From: Obelidium mucronatum
Lineage: Eukaryota > Chytridiomycota > Chytridiomycetes > Chytridiales > Chytriomycetaceae
Assembly (NCBI GenBank): GCA_025765595.1
Contig: JAIVFH010000432.1
Span: 1-20,455 of the forward strand
DNA length: 20,455 nucleotides
Direction of reading: 5' to 3'
In this document: piece by piece, positions 9,156 to 18,784 of the stretch
Position numbering within the stretch: position 1 is the first letter of the stretch
Layout of the letters: each line of letters opens with the position of its first letter
Notes under the pieces: model-generated
The model's database searches: none
Told to the model about the DNA's origin: nothing
What the model saw: the letters and a program-made list of their open reading frames with translations, nothing else
Translations under genes and position numbers: made by a program

Positions 9156-12100
9156 ATGGCTGACCAACGATTAACCCGTCTTCTGATTGAAGGTCGGCGA
9201 TGTAAGGCCGCTCTTAAACCAGCAACTTATCGGCATATCTAAAAGAAGAAACAACTCAGTCTGGCGAAATCAAGAGATCCATGGACGCAATTGTAGTCGT
9301 TGTCCTCAAAGACCTCCACACCCTGAAACCAGTCTTCTTGTCCTCTCTTATTGCGTGGTAATTAATTCATTCACTGATAGCATCGCACTTTTGATCTTGC
9401 TGCTCTCTTTGCTGGTGGTGCCCTTTTACGAAAATAACGCAAAAACCAATCTCATTAGTATCACCGAGATTCCCATCAAAACAACTATTTACGGATGCTT
9501 GACGGGTCTTTTGAACCTACGAGACTCTGCGTTAGTGGGTTTGGTGGTTGAAGAAACCAGCAGAGCGTTGGAGGATGCTGTGAGAACGGGAGACTTCAAG
9601 TCCATGAAACTGCTGGTAAAAGAAATCTCTTTGATATTTGACTTGTGTCTTCTAACTTTTATCTGTTGTTTCTGTTGTTGTTTCTCAGTTGAGATATTTT
9701 GGAGAGTTGGTTAATGCGGGAGTTATCAACTGGAACGTCATACTTGGATCTCATCTCAAATATGCTCGTTGTCATCAGCTCTAATGGAGTGAAAGCCTCA
9801 ATTAATCGACGCAATTGTGTCAGTCGTCTTGGGTGCTTTACCATGGGTTCGTTAAAATCAAACCACTTGGAACATCAACGTAAACCAATGCCGTCTGGGG
9901 AAAAAAAATAGGCATCATTTCATCTGTTCCAAAACGATCCTGAAGGACTTCAGAATATCATCAATACGATTGACGCATATATTAATCGTCGCCATGAATC
10001 CCTCCTATCTGGATCACTCGGTGAAGTCTTTGATGCTCTCAAAGTGTACCGCGACTGCCAACCCGATGAACCATATGTCCAAGTCGATGTTAGTCGCGTG
10101 CTTAAACGCTCTTTATACAGTTCATTAAAGTCCTGGGCGTACTCATAGAGACTTGAACACCTGTGGTCACAAATCCTGAACTTACAATCCAACAATTGGG
10201 ATGAATGCCTTCTGATGCGGCCAGAGAACGCTCTCTTTGAAGAACTGTCCAAGGGAACGAAGCACGGAATCCGTGATTTCGCCATGCCACAGAATTTCCA
10301 TTTGACTGATATTCCCGAACAAGAACCCTTGTTCTGGGTCTTTGATGACTCTGTCAACACGGAAGAGGTTGGCAGTTGCATAAAAAATCCTGCCTTCATT
10401 TAAATGTTTGTTGAACCAACAAAAAAAAATAACAACAGAGAATCCTCGCCGAACTCCCATCAACCTCCCAAATCGAACGCTTCATTCTCGACGACCTCAC
10501 AACAGACACAATCCACCTCCTCAGCCACAACCACATTGAATGCTCCCACTTTCTCCTCAACATTGATAAATTCCACAAGGAAACGGATTACAACTTTTAC
10601 CAGGCTGTTGTTGAGAACTTGATCCGCGAGTTGATCAAGTTGCCGCATAGTCAGGAATTGGGCATTTATTATGCCAGTTTGTTGTTTGATTTATGTAAAG
10701 GCGCGCCAGGGAAGGTTCCAAGTGCGATGGGAAGGGCAGTGAGGATAATTTTTTCTCGGCTGGATGGAAGTGCACCTGGGAATGGTGGTGGTATGGACGT
10801 GGAATGTGTCGGTAGATTGTCGGAATGGTTTTCGCATCATTTGAGTAACTTTAATTATACTTGGAAGTGGGCCGATTGGTGAGCATCATTTTTTTTTAGG
10901 ATGAAGTGGGTTACTGAATACAATTGGGGTTTTTTTTAAAGGGCGCATGTATCAGAAGACGAAACAAGTGCCAAGTTCGCGTTTGTTCGTGAAACGTTGG
11001 AGCAAGAAGTTCGGCTTTCATACTACGATCGTATTCTAGGAACTATCCCTCCAGAATTCACTTCCAACAAGTCTATTTTCCCTGTTGTTGCGCCTTCGCA
11101 TGTATTTAAGTATGGACCTGATTACCATTCTGGTGGTGCGTGTTTGTTTCATTTTTGAATATTATTTTTTTGGTTGCTCAAGTCATTGTTTTGGTGTATA
11201 GATGACGATTTCAATGCCCTCGTTGTCCGGCTGAACCGCCAAATGACAAACAAAGGAGACCACGACTCAGTAGTCAGCATTTTGGAAGATGTACACAGCC
11301 ACCGCATTTCCATGCAATCGAATGTGATGGCTACAGAAGATTACTCCAAAGCCGGCGCATCCTGGGACCAAGACTCTGTCGTACGCGATATTTTTGTCCA
11401 AAACGTGTTGTTTTTGGGAACAAAGAGTTTCAGTCACTTTTTGAATGTTGTTGAAAGGTTAATTTTTTTTTGTTGAAAGCGCCGTGTTTAATTCTTTGGG
11501 ACTCACCTCCACGATCATTATTTTAGATATGTCAAAATCTTGCAATTGATTAACTCGAATCCCGACGACAAGTATCAAACCGTTCAAATTATTGCCGCGT
11601 TTTGGAAAGAGAATCCGCAAAACTTGGAGATTTGTTTGGATAAACTCATGAACTACAGAGTTGTGGATCCACCCAGTATTATTTCTTGGGCTTTGGATAT
11701 GCAGCTGTTGGATACAGAATATTCCAGGTTTTGAGGAACCTCTTCTTTTTTTTTGTATGGTTCTCTCGATATACTTATTTTTTTTGTCTTGTAGAGGATA
11801 CGTTTGGTCAATTCTTCGAAATGTTGTTGGCAAAGTGAACTCCAAAGTATCTCAACTTCGAGAAAAACTGGGCGTGAATGCAATGGAAGGTGAGGAAAAC
11901 AAACAAAAAAGAAGGAGACGTTGGCCAACCATTTTTTTTTTCAACCGCACTCACGTTATTAAACGTTTATGATATGTAGAGGACGACAATTCTCAAGAAT
12001 CATTGGATGGGGCACTTCGCGATCAAAAGGCAGCATTCATTCTTCTCTTTCCAAAAGTTTCAAGTTTGTTTGAAGGCATTGCAAGAGTCTGGTGAAGTTC

Positions 12101-12358
12101 CAGGCACTTCAAGTAAATGGAGATGGATTGCTGGACAAATGAGAGTTTTTGGAAGAACAGTGAGTTGGATACATTGAATTTTTTTTTGTAAACACTGGTC
12201 ACTGACTCGATCCAATCTACCCAATCCAGTTCCACAAGGAAATCAATCGTTTAAAGTTTACTTTGGAAGCTACTGCTTTCGTGGAGCCAGTTGAGCCAAA
12301 TGTGCTCAAAATCTGGAATGAAATCAAGGCTGTTGGGGAGTTGCTTGTTAAGGCGTAA
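9156..12358 (+). CDS. CBC1: Nuclear cap-binding protein large subunit CBP80
   Basis: Large subunit of the nuclear cap-binding complex, which with CBP20 binds capped pre-mRNA and links it to splicing and export. Twelve exons: 9156-9357, 9459-9615, 9689-9846, 9912-10088, 10149-10367, 10439-10878, 10942-11135, 11202-11457, 11527-11727, 11795-11889, 11980-12159, 12230-12358; about 800 residues, matching the family. The N-terminal MIF4G helices show ITEIPIKTTIYGCLTGLLNL and RYFGELVNAGVIN. The middle MIF4G-like domain shows LWSQILNLQSNNWDECLLMR, WFSHHLSNFNYTWKWADW and FVRETLEQEVRLSYYDRIL. The C-terminal one shows FLGTKSFSHFLNVVERYVKI. The spliced order is collinear with known CBP80. Frame breaks: about 9186-9195 and 9238-9250 (exon 1), 9728-9742 and 9789-9802 (exon 3), 12046-12052 (exon 11); exons 4-10 are clean. 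An in-frame TAG at 10146-10148 is removed by intron 10089-10148. Confidence 0.94.
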
Positions 12359-12368
12359 AGTGAATTCC

Positions 12369-12374
12369 AATAAA
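12369..12374 (+). promoter_or_regulatory. Candidate polyadenylation signal of CBP80
   Basis: AATAAA 10 nt after the CBP80 stop codon. The CBP80 and PEX11 stop codons are only about 100 nt apart on opposite strands, so their 3' UTRs probably overlap. Confidence 0.5.
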
Positions 12375-12398
12375 AACTATTATAACAGAGTGGATTTT

Positions 12399-12404
12399 TT
12401 TATT
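12399..12404 (-). promoter_or_regulatory. Candidate polyadenylation signal of PEX11
   Basis: AATAAA on the minus strand, 55 nt past the proposed PEX11 stop at 12462-12460. It supports the 23-nt last exon placed beyond the hairpin array. Confidence 0.45.
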
Positions 12405-12459
12405 ATTGAAAGCAGTTTTTCACTTTTCTTTGATGATTGTGAGGAAAGCAGTGTTTGGA

Positions 12460-13637
12460 TCAGAGGGACTTCCAGTGAGAGTCTAAGACGATGAATTTTT
12501 GTTACTAAGAAGTGTATTCACCGCCGCAGCGGTGTTGAAAGCAGCAGTATAGAAGAACGATAAGAAGGAGATTCACCGCCTACGGTGGTGTGAGTGAAAA
12601 GGAGAAAAATTCACCGCCTTCGGCGGTATATAGAAAGAATATTCACCGCCTACGGCGGTGTAAAAAGAATATTCACCGCCTTCGGCGGTATGTAGAAAAA
12701 TATTCACCGCCTTCGGCGGTATGTAAAAAGAATATTCACCGCCTACGGCGGTATCGAAAAAAAAAAGAAAGCATCCACCGCCTGCGGCGTGTTGATTCAC
12801 CGCCTGCGGCGGTTTTGGTTCACGGTTCGTGTGACACTTACAGCCCCCAAGAAGCGAAGTAAAAGCACCGGCAAGACCAACCCAACCGGAATCAATCTGA
12901 ATATACTCTAGTCCAGAGGCGGGCAAAATGACATCGACACCATCTTGCACGGTGGTGATCCATAATTTACCGCGTTCAATTTGCAGCGACTTGATATTCT
13001 TTTTCGCCACAGCGCTTTCCTCGCCCTTTCCAGACGCAGCGACTTTTTCCTCGAGTGCGAGTTTCTTGCTGTTGAGCTGCAGTTTGTAAATGTCGCCAGT
13101 CAGACTAAACACGAGAGCCAGCAGCCAGCATTTGAAGGCATTTGTCCCAATCTCTTTGATGTTGTTGAATTTGTGTATTCCAGCAGTATGGATCTGTGTG
13201 TCAAGGGTTCAAGAATCATCAACAGCCACCGGGAGAAAGCACGAGCCACGCACCCACTGGCACGTGTCGAAGGTCAGCCAGGCGGCCATGAAGACGCTCT
13301 TGAGGATCGTCGTCGCTTTGACGACAGCGTCCCTGAGAGACAGGCTCTTGACAATTCCGCGGAAGAACTCCAGCTGGCGCCCCGTGCGCATCACCTTGCG
13401 CGTGGCGCCCATCACTGCGATGAGTGCCGCAAGCTGCGCCAGCGCCTCCTTCGGCGCGCCACTCTGCTGGCAGCGGCTCAGCACAAAGCGCGCAAAGTAC
13501 TGCACGAAGCGGTTGATGCGGTCGCGGCCAACAGTCGACGAGAGGAACTTGACGGCGGTGTCGGCCTGGTTTGTTGTTTGTTGTTTAGTGTTTGTTGTCG
13601 TTAGTGCTTCTTGTATACATACCAGTTCTCCACTCAT
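12460..13637 (-). CDS. PEX11: Peroxisomal membrane protein PEX11
   Basis: Membrane-shaping protein that elongates peroxisomes before division. Exons: 13637-13623 (15 nt, five residues), 13565-13254, 13193-12842 and 12482-12460 (23 nt); introns 13566-13622, 13194-13253 and an unusually long 12483-12841. Together they encode an uninterrupted 233 residues, the usual size. Family signatures: VKFLSSTVGRDRINRFVQYF near the start, GATRKVMRTGRQLEFFRG, NNIKEIGTNAFKCWLLALVF after the second intron, and near the C-terminus the hydrophobic segment DSGWVGLAGAFTSLLGG. The third intron begins with a perfect GTAAGT donor at 12841; splicing to the AG at 12483 adds YSHWKSL and a stop, a typical PEX11 end. Without this splice the frame reads into the hairpin array, giving a low-complexity tail no PEX11 has. 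The last exon is inferred from splice signals and needs RNA evidence. Confidence 0.88.
12516..12813. repeat. Array of nine GC-rich hairpins in PEX11 intron 3
   Basis: Nine palindromes with core ACCGCC-TNC-GGCGGT start at 12516, 12571, 12609, 12641, 12671, 12702, 12734, 12773 and 12795, with start-to-start spacing 22-55, mostly 30-39. Each is preceded by ATTC (ATCC at 12773); the middle copies share A-rich spacers such as AAAAAGAAT and GTATGTA. Loops vary (TAC, TTC, TAC, TTC, TTC, TAC, TGC, TGC) while stems are kept. Read on the plus strand, eight of nine form C(UNCG)G tetraloops; on the minus strand (the PEX11 transcript) they form C(GNA)G triloops. Copy 1 has a variant loop, copy 2 a G-T wobble, copy 8 lacks one G. 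The array fills most of a 359-nt intron; other introns in the window are 50-101 nt. Confidence 0.93.
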
Positions 13638-13806
13638 TTTTCTTTCCTTTTTCTATCTTTTCTTTCCCATAACAACACGTAATCATCCGAAATTATATGA
13701 GACGCGTTGATTTTAATTCCTTTGTTTCAAACGACGTGAAACCATAAAGATCAGGGTGTGTCGTAAATAAATTAAAAAGATCCCATTATCATCATGCTCT
13801 TTCCAT

Positions 13807-14867
13807 TCACTGCTCCTTCTTTGACCCGCGACCGCTAGCCTTTCCATCCACCTTGGTTGAAGAAGGAGCAAACCTCCGTCTAACACTATCAATCATTTTG
13901 TAAAACCAAAACAGATTAAGAGCATTCAGAATCGAATTCAGAACAAACAGAACCACTGCTCGTTCAACCGGTATTATATCAGCTTTACTATAGAGTTCAT
14001 CTGTGTGTGTGTGTGTTTTTTTTTTTCAATGGTCACATCGTCTATGACAGAAACATGATTCAAAACTTACAAAACAAATCAAAGCTCGCATAAAGCCCAA
14101 ACACAATCCTTGCCCCAAAAAACACAAACAGCAAAACAATTCCATTCACAAGCTGAAGCGTGCTCCCCGTAAGCCCCAATTTATCGCACATCCAGTGAAT
14201 ATTGAGGAACGGCGTTGACAACTCATACATGACAAAAACTGCTCCATAGTAAAAAAGAAACGGTTTGTATCCCAAGAAGAATACTGTAAATGCGGAGATC
14301 CCATGAACAATGAACCAAAAGTCTCCCGCCTGGATCGAAACATATGTATCCCAAATGAAATATCCTAGTTTCAATTCAATCTCAATGAGTGTGTATTTTC
14401 TTGTAGCAGAAATTTTCGACTGAATGGTTTAAACGAACCCAAGATGATTGCGATAACGTCTCCAGCATAGTGTGTATATCCAAACAGCTTATCATTATAG
14501 AGAACTGGATCATAGAACATTGGAACAGCCAGACTACACACTGTCACTGCATTCGTAAAGCTTGTTACTCTCATTCTGCAATCATTGACAATGAGTCAAT
14601 CGTTCGAAAATGACAAAAACTAGCCAATAATCAACAAGTACCCAAAATCCCGCTGAGTATTCTAAATAAAGTCGTCAATCAATCGGCCCACACACACTCT
14701 TTCTCTCTTACCTTTGGCCATGTCTTGAAGGATGGGATGAGCTGCTTCGAAACCCAACGACTCGACAGGTACAAAAGATGCCACACAAGAGCAGCTCCAA
14801 GCATCACTTTCCAGTGGTCAGCCATCACCGGAACTCCCAGTGCATCAAAGAAAGCTTGCGCATCCAT
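13807..14867 (-). CDS. TLC-domain membrane protein, copy A
   Basis: Multi-pass membrane protein of the TRAM-LAG1-CLN8 (TLC) superfamily, closest in look to TLCD4/TMEM56-like proteins; members act in lipid metabolism or membrane composition, but the role here is unknown. Exons 14867-14712, 14661-14642 (a 20-nt microexon), 14575-14439, 14364-14071 and 14000-13807 give 266 uninterrupted residues. TLC motifs: HWKVMLGAALVWHLLYL (first membrane helix), W-P-K ... RDFGMRVTSF, DPVLYNDKLFGYTHYAGDV, GYFIWDTYVSI, FIVHGISAF, MYELSTPFLNIHWM and a late hydrophobic helix LLFVFFGARIVFGLY. The C-terminus is hydrophobic, then basic (RRRFAPSSTK...GSKKEQ). ATG 14867 is chosen to match copy B's start. It is a tandem paralogue of the gene at 15122-16220, same strand. 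Confidence 0.88.
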
Positions 14868-15121
14868 TGTTTTGTTGGACAGAGATTTCAACCAAAAAAA
14901 ATAATTAAATAATAAGGTTTATCCGGGGCACAGAGGGGAACTGCTGCGGCATTTATCCGGACTGCTTCATCAATCGACAAGCCGTTTTTACAAATACGTT
15001 TTTTTCGTAAAACTCTGTTGTACATCAGAATATCCTCATACAAACTTAAAGAAATGTCCCTATAAAAAGAAAATCCCATCATCTTCCCCCACACACAACC
15101 AAACCCCCACTCAAATAGTCC

Positions 15122-16220
15122 TTACTCTCGCTTCTTGACTCCCTTCTTCGAAGACGAAAACCCACTATTTCCACTCTCTCCATACTGCTGAGTCTTGCCA
15201 CCCGGCGCAAACCGCCTCCTCACGCTATCCACCATTTTATAAAACCAAAAAATGTTGAGCGCGTTCAAAACAAGATTCAACGAAGAATACGCAATCACAA
15301 GATGTAACGGGATTTTCTCGAATTCATTGTACATGGCGACTTTGTTCCCAATAAAAATACAAAATCAGCACACACACACACACACCACTGAGAAAAAAAA
15401 AGCGAGATGAAAAAAAAGAACAAACCATAAAACTCAACGCTAAAATACAAGCCAACCACAATCCTCGCCACAAAAAACACAATCAAGAGAATAATCCCAT
15501 TCACAAGCTGCACCACGCTTCCCGTCCGTCCAAGCTTATCACACATCCAGTGGATATTCAAGAACGGCGTCGATAGTTCGTACATGATGAATACGGCGCC
15601 GTAGTACATGATGAAGGGTTTGAAACATAGGAAATACACCAGGAAGGCTGAGAGTCCGTGGACAATGAAGCCGGGATCGCCCATTTGAAGTGAGACGTAT
15701 ATATCCCAAATAAAATATCCTTTGTATTATGTTTTTGAATGATGAGATTTGGCGGGGGTTCTTTTGACTTTTTGATGTTTGTATCTCGCTCAACTCACCT
15801 AGGATAATCGCATTCACATCCCCAGCGTACTGTGTATAGCCCCATAGTTTGTTATTGTACAGTTCTGGGTCAATCAGAATCGGATACGATAGACTGCAGA
15901 CTATTATGGCATTCAGAAACGACGAGAAGCGAATCCTTTACAAAAGTTCGTGGGGGCCAATAAGCAGTCAAGAAAACCTTCTCAGCAAATCTTACCCCCA
16001 ATCCATTTTCCTCATCTAAACGAAAAGAGTGAGCACTTTGAATATCGGAATGATTTGTGTTTTTAAACCCACAACATACCTTGTCCCAAGTCTTGTACTG
16101 CTTAATATACCTCTCTGAAGCCCATCGACCCAGCAGAAACAGAAGATGCCAGCTGATTGCAGACCCAACGACTACTTTCCAGTGATTTGCAAGAAGTGGA
16201 ACTCCAAGACTTTCAAGCAT
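15122..16220 (-). CDS. TLC-domain membrane protein, copy B
   Basis: Second TLC (TRAM-LAG1-CLN8) protein, 269 residues, uninterrupted. Exons 16220-16080, 16015-15996 (20 nt), 15935-15799, 15719-15426 and 15339-15122. Middle exon lengths (20, 137 and 294 nt) and intron phases are identical to copy A. Motifs: MLESLGVPLLANHWKVVVG, MDWGIRFSSF, DPELYNNKLWGYTQYAGDV, GYFIWDIYVSL, GFIVHGLSAF, MYELSTPFLNIHWMCDKLG and VARIVVGLY. The basic tail ends KKGVKKRE. The join between exons 4 and 5 is the least certain; acceptor AAAG at 15340 was chosen because it keeps the frame and alignment with copy A. The start codon is 46 nt from the divergent Crinkler-like gene, so the two probably share a promoter. Confidence 0.88.
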
Positions 16221-16266
16221 TATTGACTTTATTTTTTTTTTGTCTTTGTTTTTTTTTGCGAGAGAA
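16221..16266. promoter_or_regulatory. 46-nt divergent intergenic region, TLC-B / Crinkler
   Basis: Only 46 nt separate the two opposed start codons. The segment is nearly pure poly-T on the plus strand (two long T runs) with GCGAGAGAAA next to the Crinkler ATG. A poly(dA:dT) tract is a typical nucleosome-excluding promoter element in fungi; no TATA box is visible. Transcription starts may lie inside either neighbour. Confidence 0.45.
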
Positions 16267-18518
16267 ATGAGTTTGAAAATCTGGTGTGTGCTTTGCATGA
16301 ACGACGACACACTGACGGTCAGTGAAGTTGACATTGACCCAACTGCTTCCGTCAGCAGTTTCAAGAATGCTATTCGTGCAAATTGGGTGTCCTGTTTGTT
16401 GAAGGATATCGATGCATCAGACCTCACTCTCGTGAGACTGTACAAAGGGGTTGTCGGTGGGATGACCAAACGAGAGCTCAAACAATCCAAGGAGGCTCTC
16501 CAACTGGGAAATTATTTAAAGTCTCCAGAGCGAGCAAAGGATACGGTGTCCATCTTCAGTGATGCCCGTGGGGCCTGTCTCGTGAAGGATGAGTTGATAT
16601 TCAAGGTTTTTCGTTTTGTTTGTTCTCTGCTCGCTTGACACTCAAAAAAGGCTTTGAAATACAACAGGTCATGAATACTATGGATCAAGTGTCATACTTT
16701 ACAGACTCGCTCCCAGCAGAACTAGGCCATGTGTTGGTTCTCATTCCAATGCAGTCACGTACGCGAAATTGCAGTGATTTGATCTGGTTTCTGACACCCT
16801 CCCTTTTTTTTTGGCAAATAGCACCAACCAATTCTCGCCAGTTTCTCACCACGATGCAGGTTGAATGGAAGAAATCATTCGTAACTCGGCACTATTACCT
16901 TCCTGAAATGCAACTCTTCCACTTGGAATCAGATTATTTAAAAGAATCCGGATTAGTACCTGCAACCAAGCTTATTCTCTATTGTCGCAGCACGTTCCAC
17001 GATCAATTTAATTTCCTCAAGAAACAAGTGATGGATAACGCTCATCTTGGCTGGATTCTTGGACCCCCGGGAACGGGGAAGTCGACCACCACTCTTGCAT
17101 TCATTTCTGTGATTCCTACGCTTTGTCCAGGATGGAAAGTCACATGGATTCATTTGAGTCAGCTGAATTACCCCGTCTGTGTTCGCTTTGATGGTGCCGC
17201 GAAAGCGTCTTGTTTTATTCGAGACACCAACATCCATCTGCTTCGGTCTATATTAAATCAAATACCTGAGAACCATGCTGTGTTTGTCGATGGATTTGAC
17301 TTCAACGGACTCAATCACGTTGATGTACTCCAGTGCTGTTACGCTTGGCGTAGTCAAAATCCAACAAGTAGGCGTCTCGTGTTTATCTGCTCCATGCTGT
17401 CTCGCAGCGAAACCAGCCTGGATGACGACTCAATACACTGTGTACAGGAATTCTTTGTTTATTCTTGGAAATTGGAGGAATACCTATCTTCTGCACAATT
17501 TGGTGATTTGATTGATGCTGTCAAGCAAAATCTAGACTCTTCAGTTTTAACGGCAATGCCATTATCGAATTCGTCTGAAATGTCTGATTTGTGCAATTCA
17601 CCACCAGAAGAGCTTGTGATTTCAAAGTTTTATTTTGCCGGTGGGAACTCGAGGTTCATGTTTGATTACCAAACCGCCGTGGTGATTTCTTATCTTGAAG
17701 AGTCTGTTGATGAGGTACCAGATGTTCTTGTTTATCTAAAAAGAACTGTTGGAGATTGTTCCAACAATGTCGTCAATCGGTTGTTTGGTTGTTATTCAAA
17801 TGATGGCATCAAACATCCCTTTATTGTGAGCAGATACGCTGCTACCCTGTTGGCTATACGAGACGGACCGGATTTGATTTCAAAGATAGCACGGGCGACT
17901 CGACACGACAGAATAGATGATTGGTTTTTAGAAATGTGGGTTTTCGCCAGTCTTCAAAACGGTGGTTTACAAGTATATCCAAAAACAATGAATGAGGGCG
18001 CTCTTGAGTTTGAATTTTGGGAGGAAGCACCAAGAATCCAAGCATTGGACCCGACAAACCTTGAATTCATTCCAAATGGTTCAAGTTGGTGGAAACCAAC
18101 GAAATGGAGTCAAGGAGGATATGATGCAGTACTTATGGTAATCGATGGATACGATGATGTGCAAAGCAAACGCCGCGGGAGCATCACATTCATTCAAGTT
18201 ACTTCTGGTGATACGCATTCCTTCAAAATTGAGGTTTTCCATCAGTTGTTGCAGGCTCTCACGAATTCGGAACATGGTTGCATCATTGATGATTTGAATA
18301 TAATTTTTCTGGTGGAGAAGTCCAAGCTACAAACATTTCAGATTGGCAAAGTGACTGGGTCGGGTCTCTTGTGTGATTTCAAATGGCCGAAAGACAAAGA
18401 AACGGAGTTTGCAGCAGTTTATGGTGTTGACCGATTAGGCAATAAAACAACTTCCACCCAACCAGCATTTAAATTTTTGGATTCTTTCTTGAGTCATGCA
18501 TTGGAGATGAGTTGTTAA
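16267..18518 (+). CDS. Crinkler-like protein with P-loop NTPase and REase-like end
   Basis: Three exons, 16267-16605, 16668-16758 and 16822-18518, encode about 708 uninterrupted residues. Residues 1-140 fit the Crinkler (CRN) N-terminal ubiquitin-like domain: LKIWCVLCM at the start, SSFKNAIRANW, DLTLVRLYKG, and the junction motif HVLVLIP at about 134-140 (CRN consensus HVLVxxP). No signal peptide is seen. A P-loop NTPase follows: Walker A GPPGTGKST at about 224-232 and Walker B VFVDGFD at about 297-303. Near the C-terminus, YDAVLMVIDGYDD (about 577-589) followed by ITFIQVTSGDTHSFKIE (about 598-614) resembles the nuclease-like domain of CRN/CR proteins, with Q-x-T where classic enzymes have E-x-K. 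Such proteins are known in oomycetes and chytrids as host-directed or self/nonself effectors; the role here is inferred. The second intron (63 nt, in frame, no stop) could also be retained. Confidence 0.82.
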
Positions 18519-18784
18519 CTTGGGACCAAGTGGACTCGAAGTCTATTTGAGGAAACAAAGTGAAGTCGTGAATGTTCTTCCTTTGTGATCTCGCAAATTG
18601 ATACCCCCAGATGAGTAGATTGCATGGAATGACAGACAAGGGTGTAGATATATTGAGGCATATTGTTTTATGCTCAGACCATGCATATTGTACGCTTTGC
18701 GAAGTGCAACGATATTAATTAAAAAAACTCGAAATCCATTTTTATATACTTCAACGAGCGTGAATAAATATCCATACAAGAGCT

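Noticed and set aside
10089..10148. In-frame stop in CBP80 as a nonsense mutation
   Set aside because: The stop is the end of a 60-nt intron with GTTAGT donor and CATAG acceptor; removing it restores the conserved order of residues.
12516..12813. CRISPR-like array of regular repeats
   Set aside because: The repeats are perfect palindromes only about 19 nt long, spacers are short and similar to each other, and the array sits in an intron of a eukaryotic gene with no cas genes.
12573..12841. PEX11 reading on into the hairpins to give a repetitive C-terminal tail
   Set aside because: A perfect GTAAGT donor precedes the array and splicing to 12482 gives a normal PEX11 C-terminus and length.
12590..12862. 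Plus-strand open frame with repeated IHRLRR units
   Set aside because: It is only the translation of the hairpin array.
12981..13710. Two long overlapping plus-strand frames opposite PEX11
   Set aside because: They are shadows of GC-rich PEX11 exons; the minus strand has the family motifs and splice sites.
16759..16821. Continuous coding through this segment of the Crinkler gene
   Set aside because: It is in frame and lacks stops, but it has GTACGC donor, a long T tract and AATAG acceptor, and follows directly on the HVLVLIP motif; splicing is more likely, retention remains possible.
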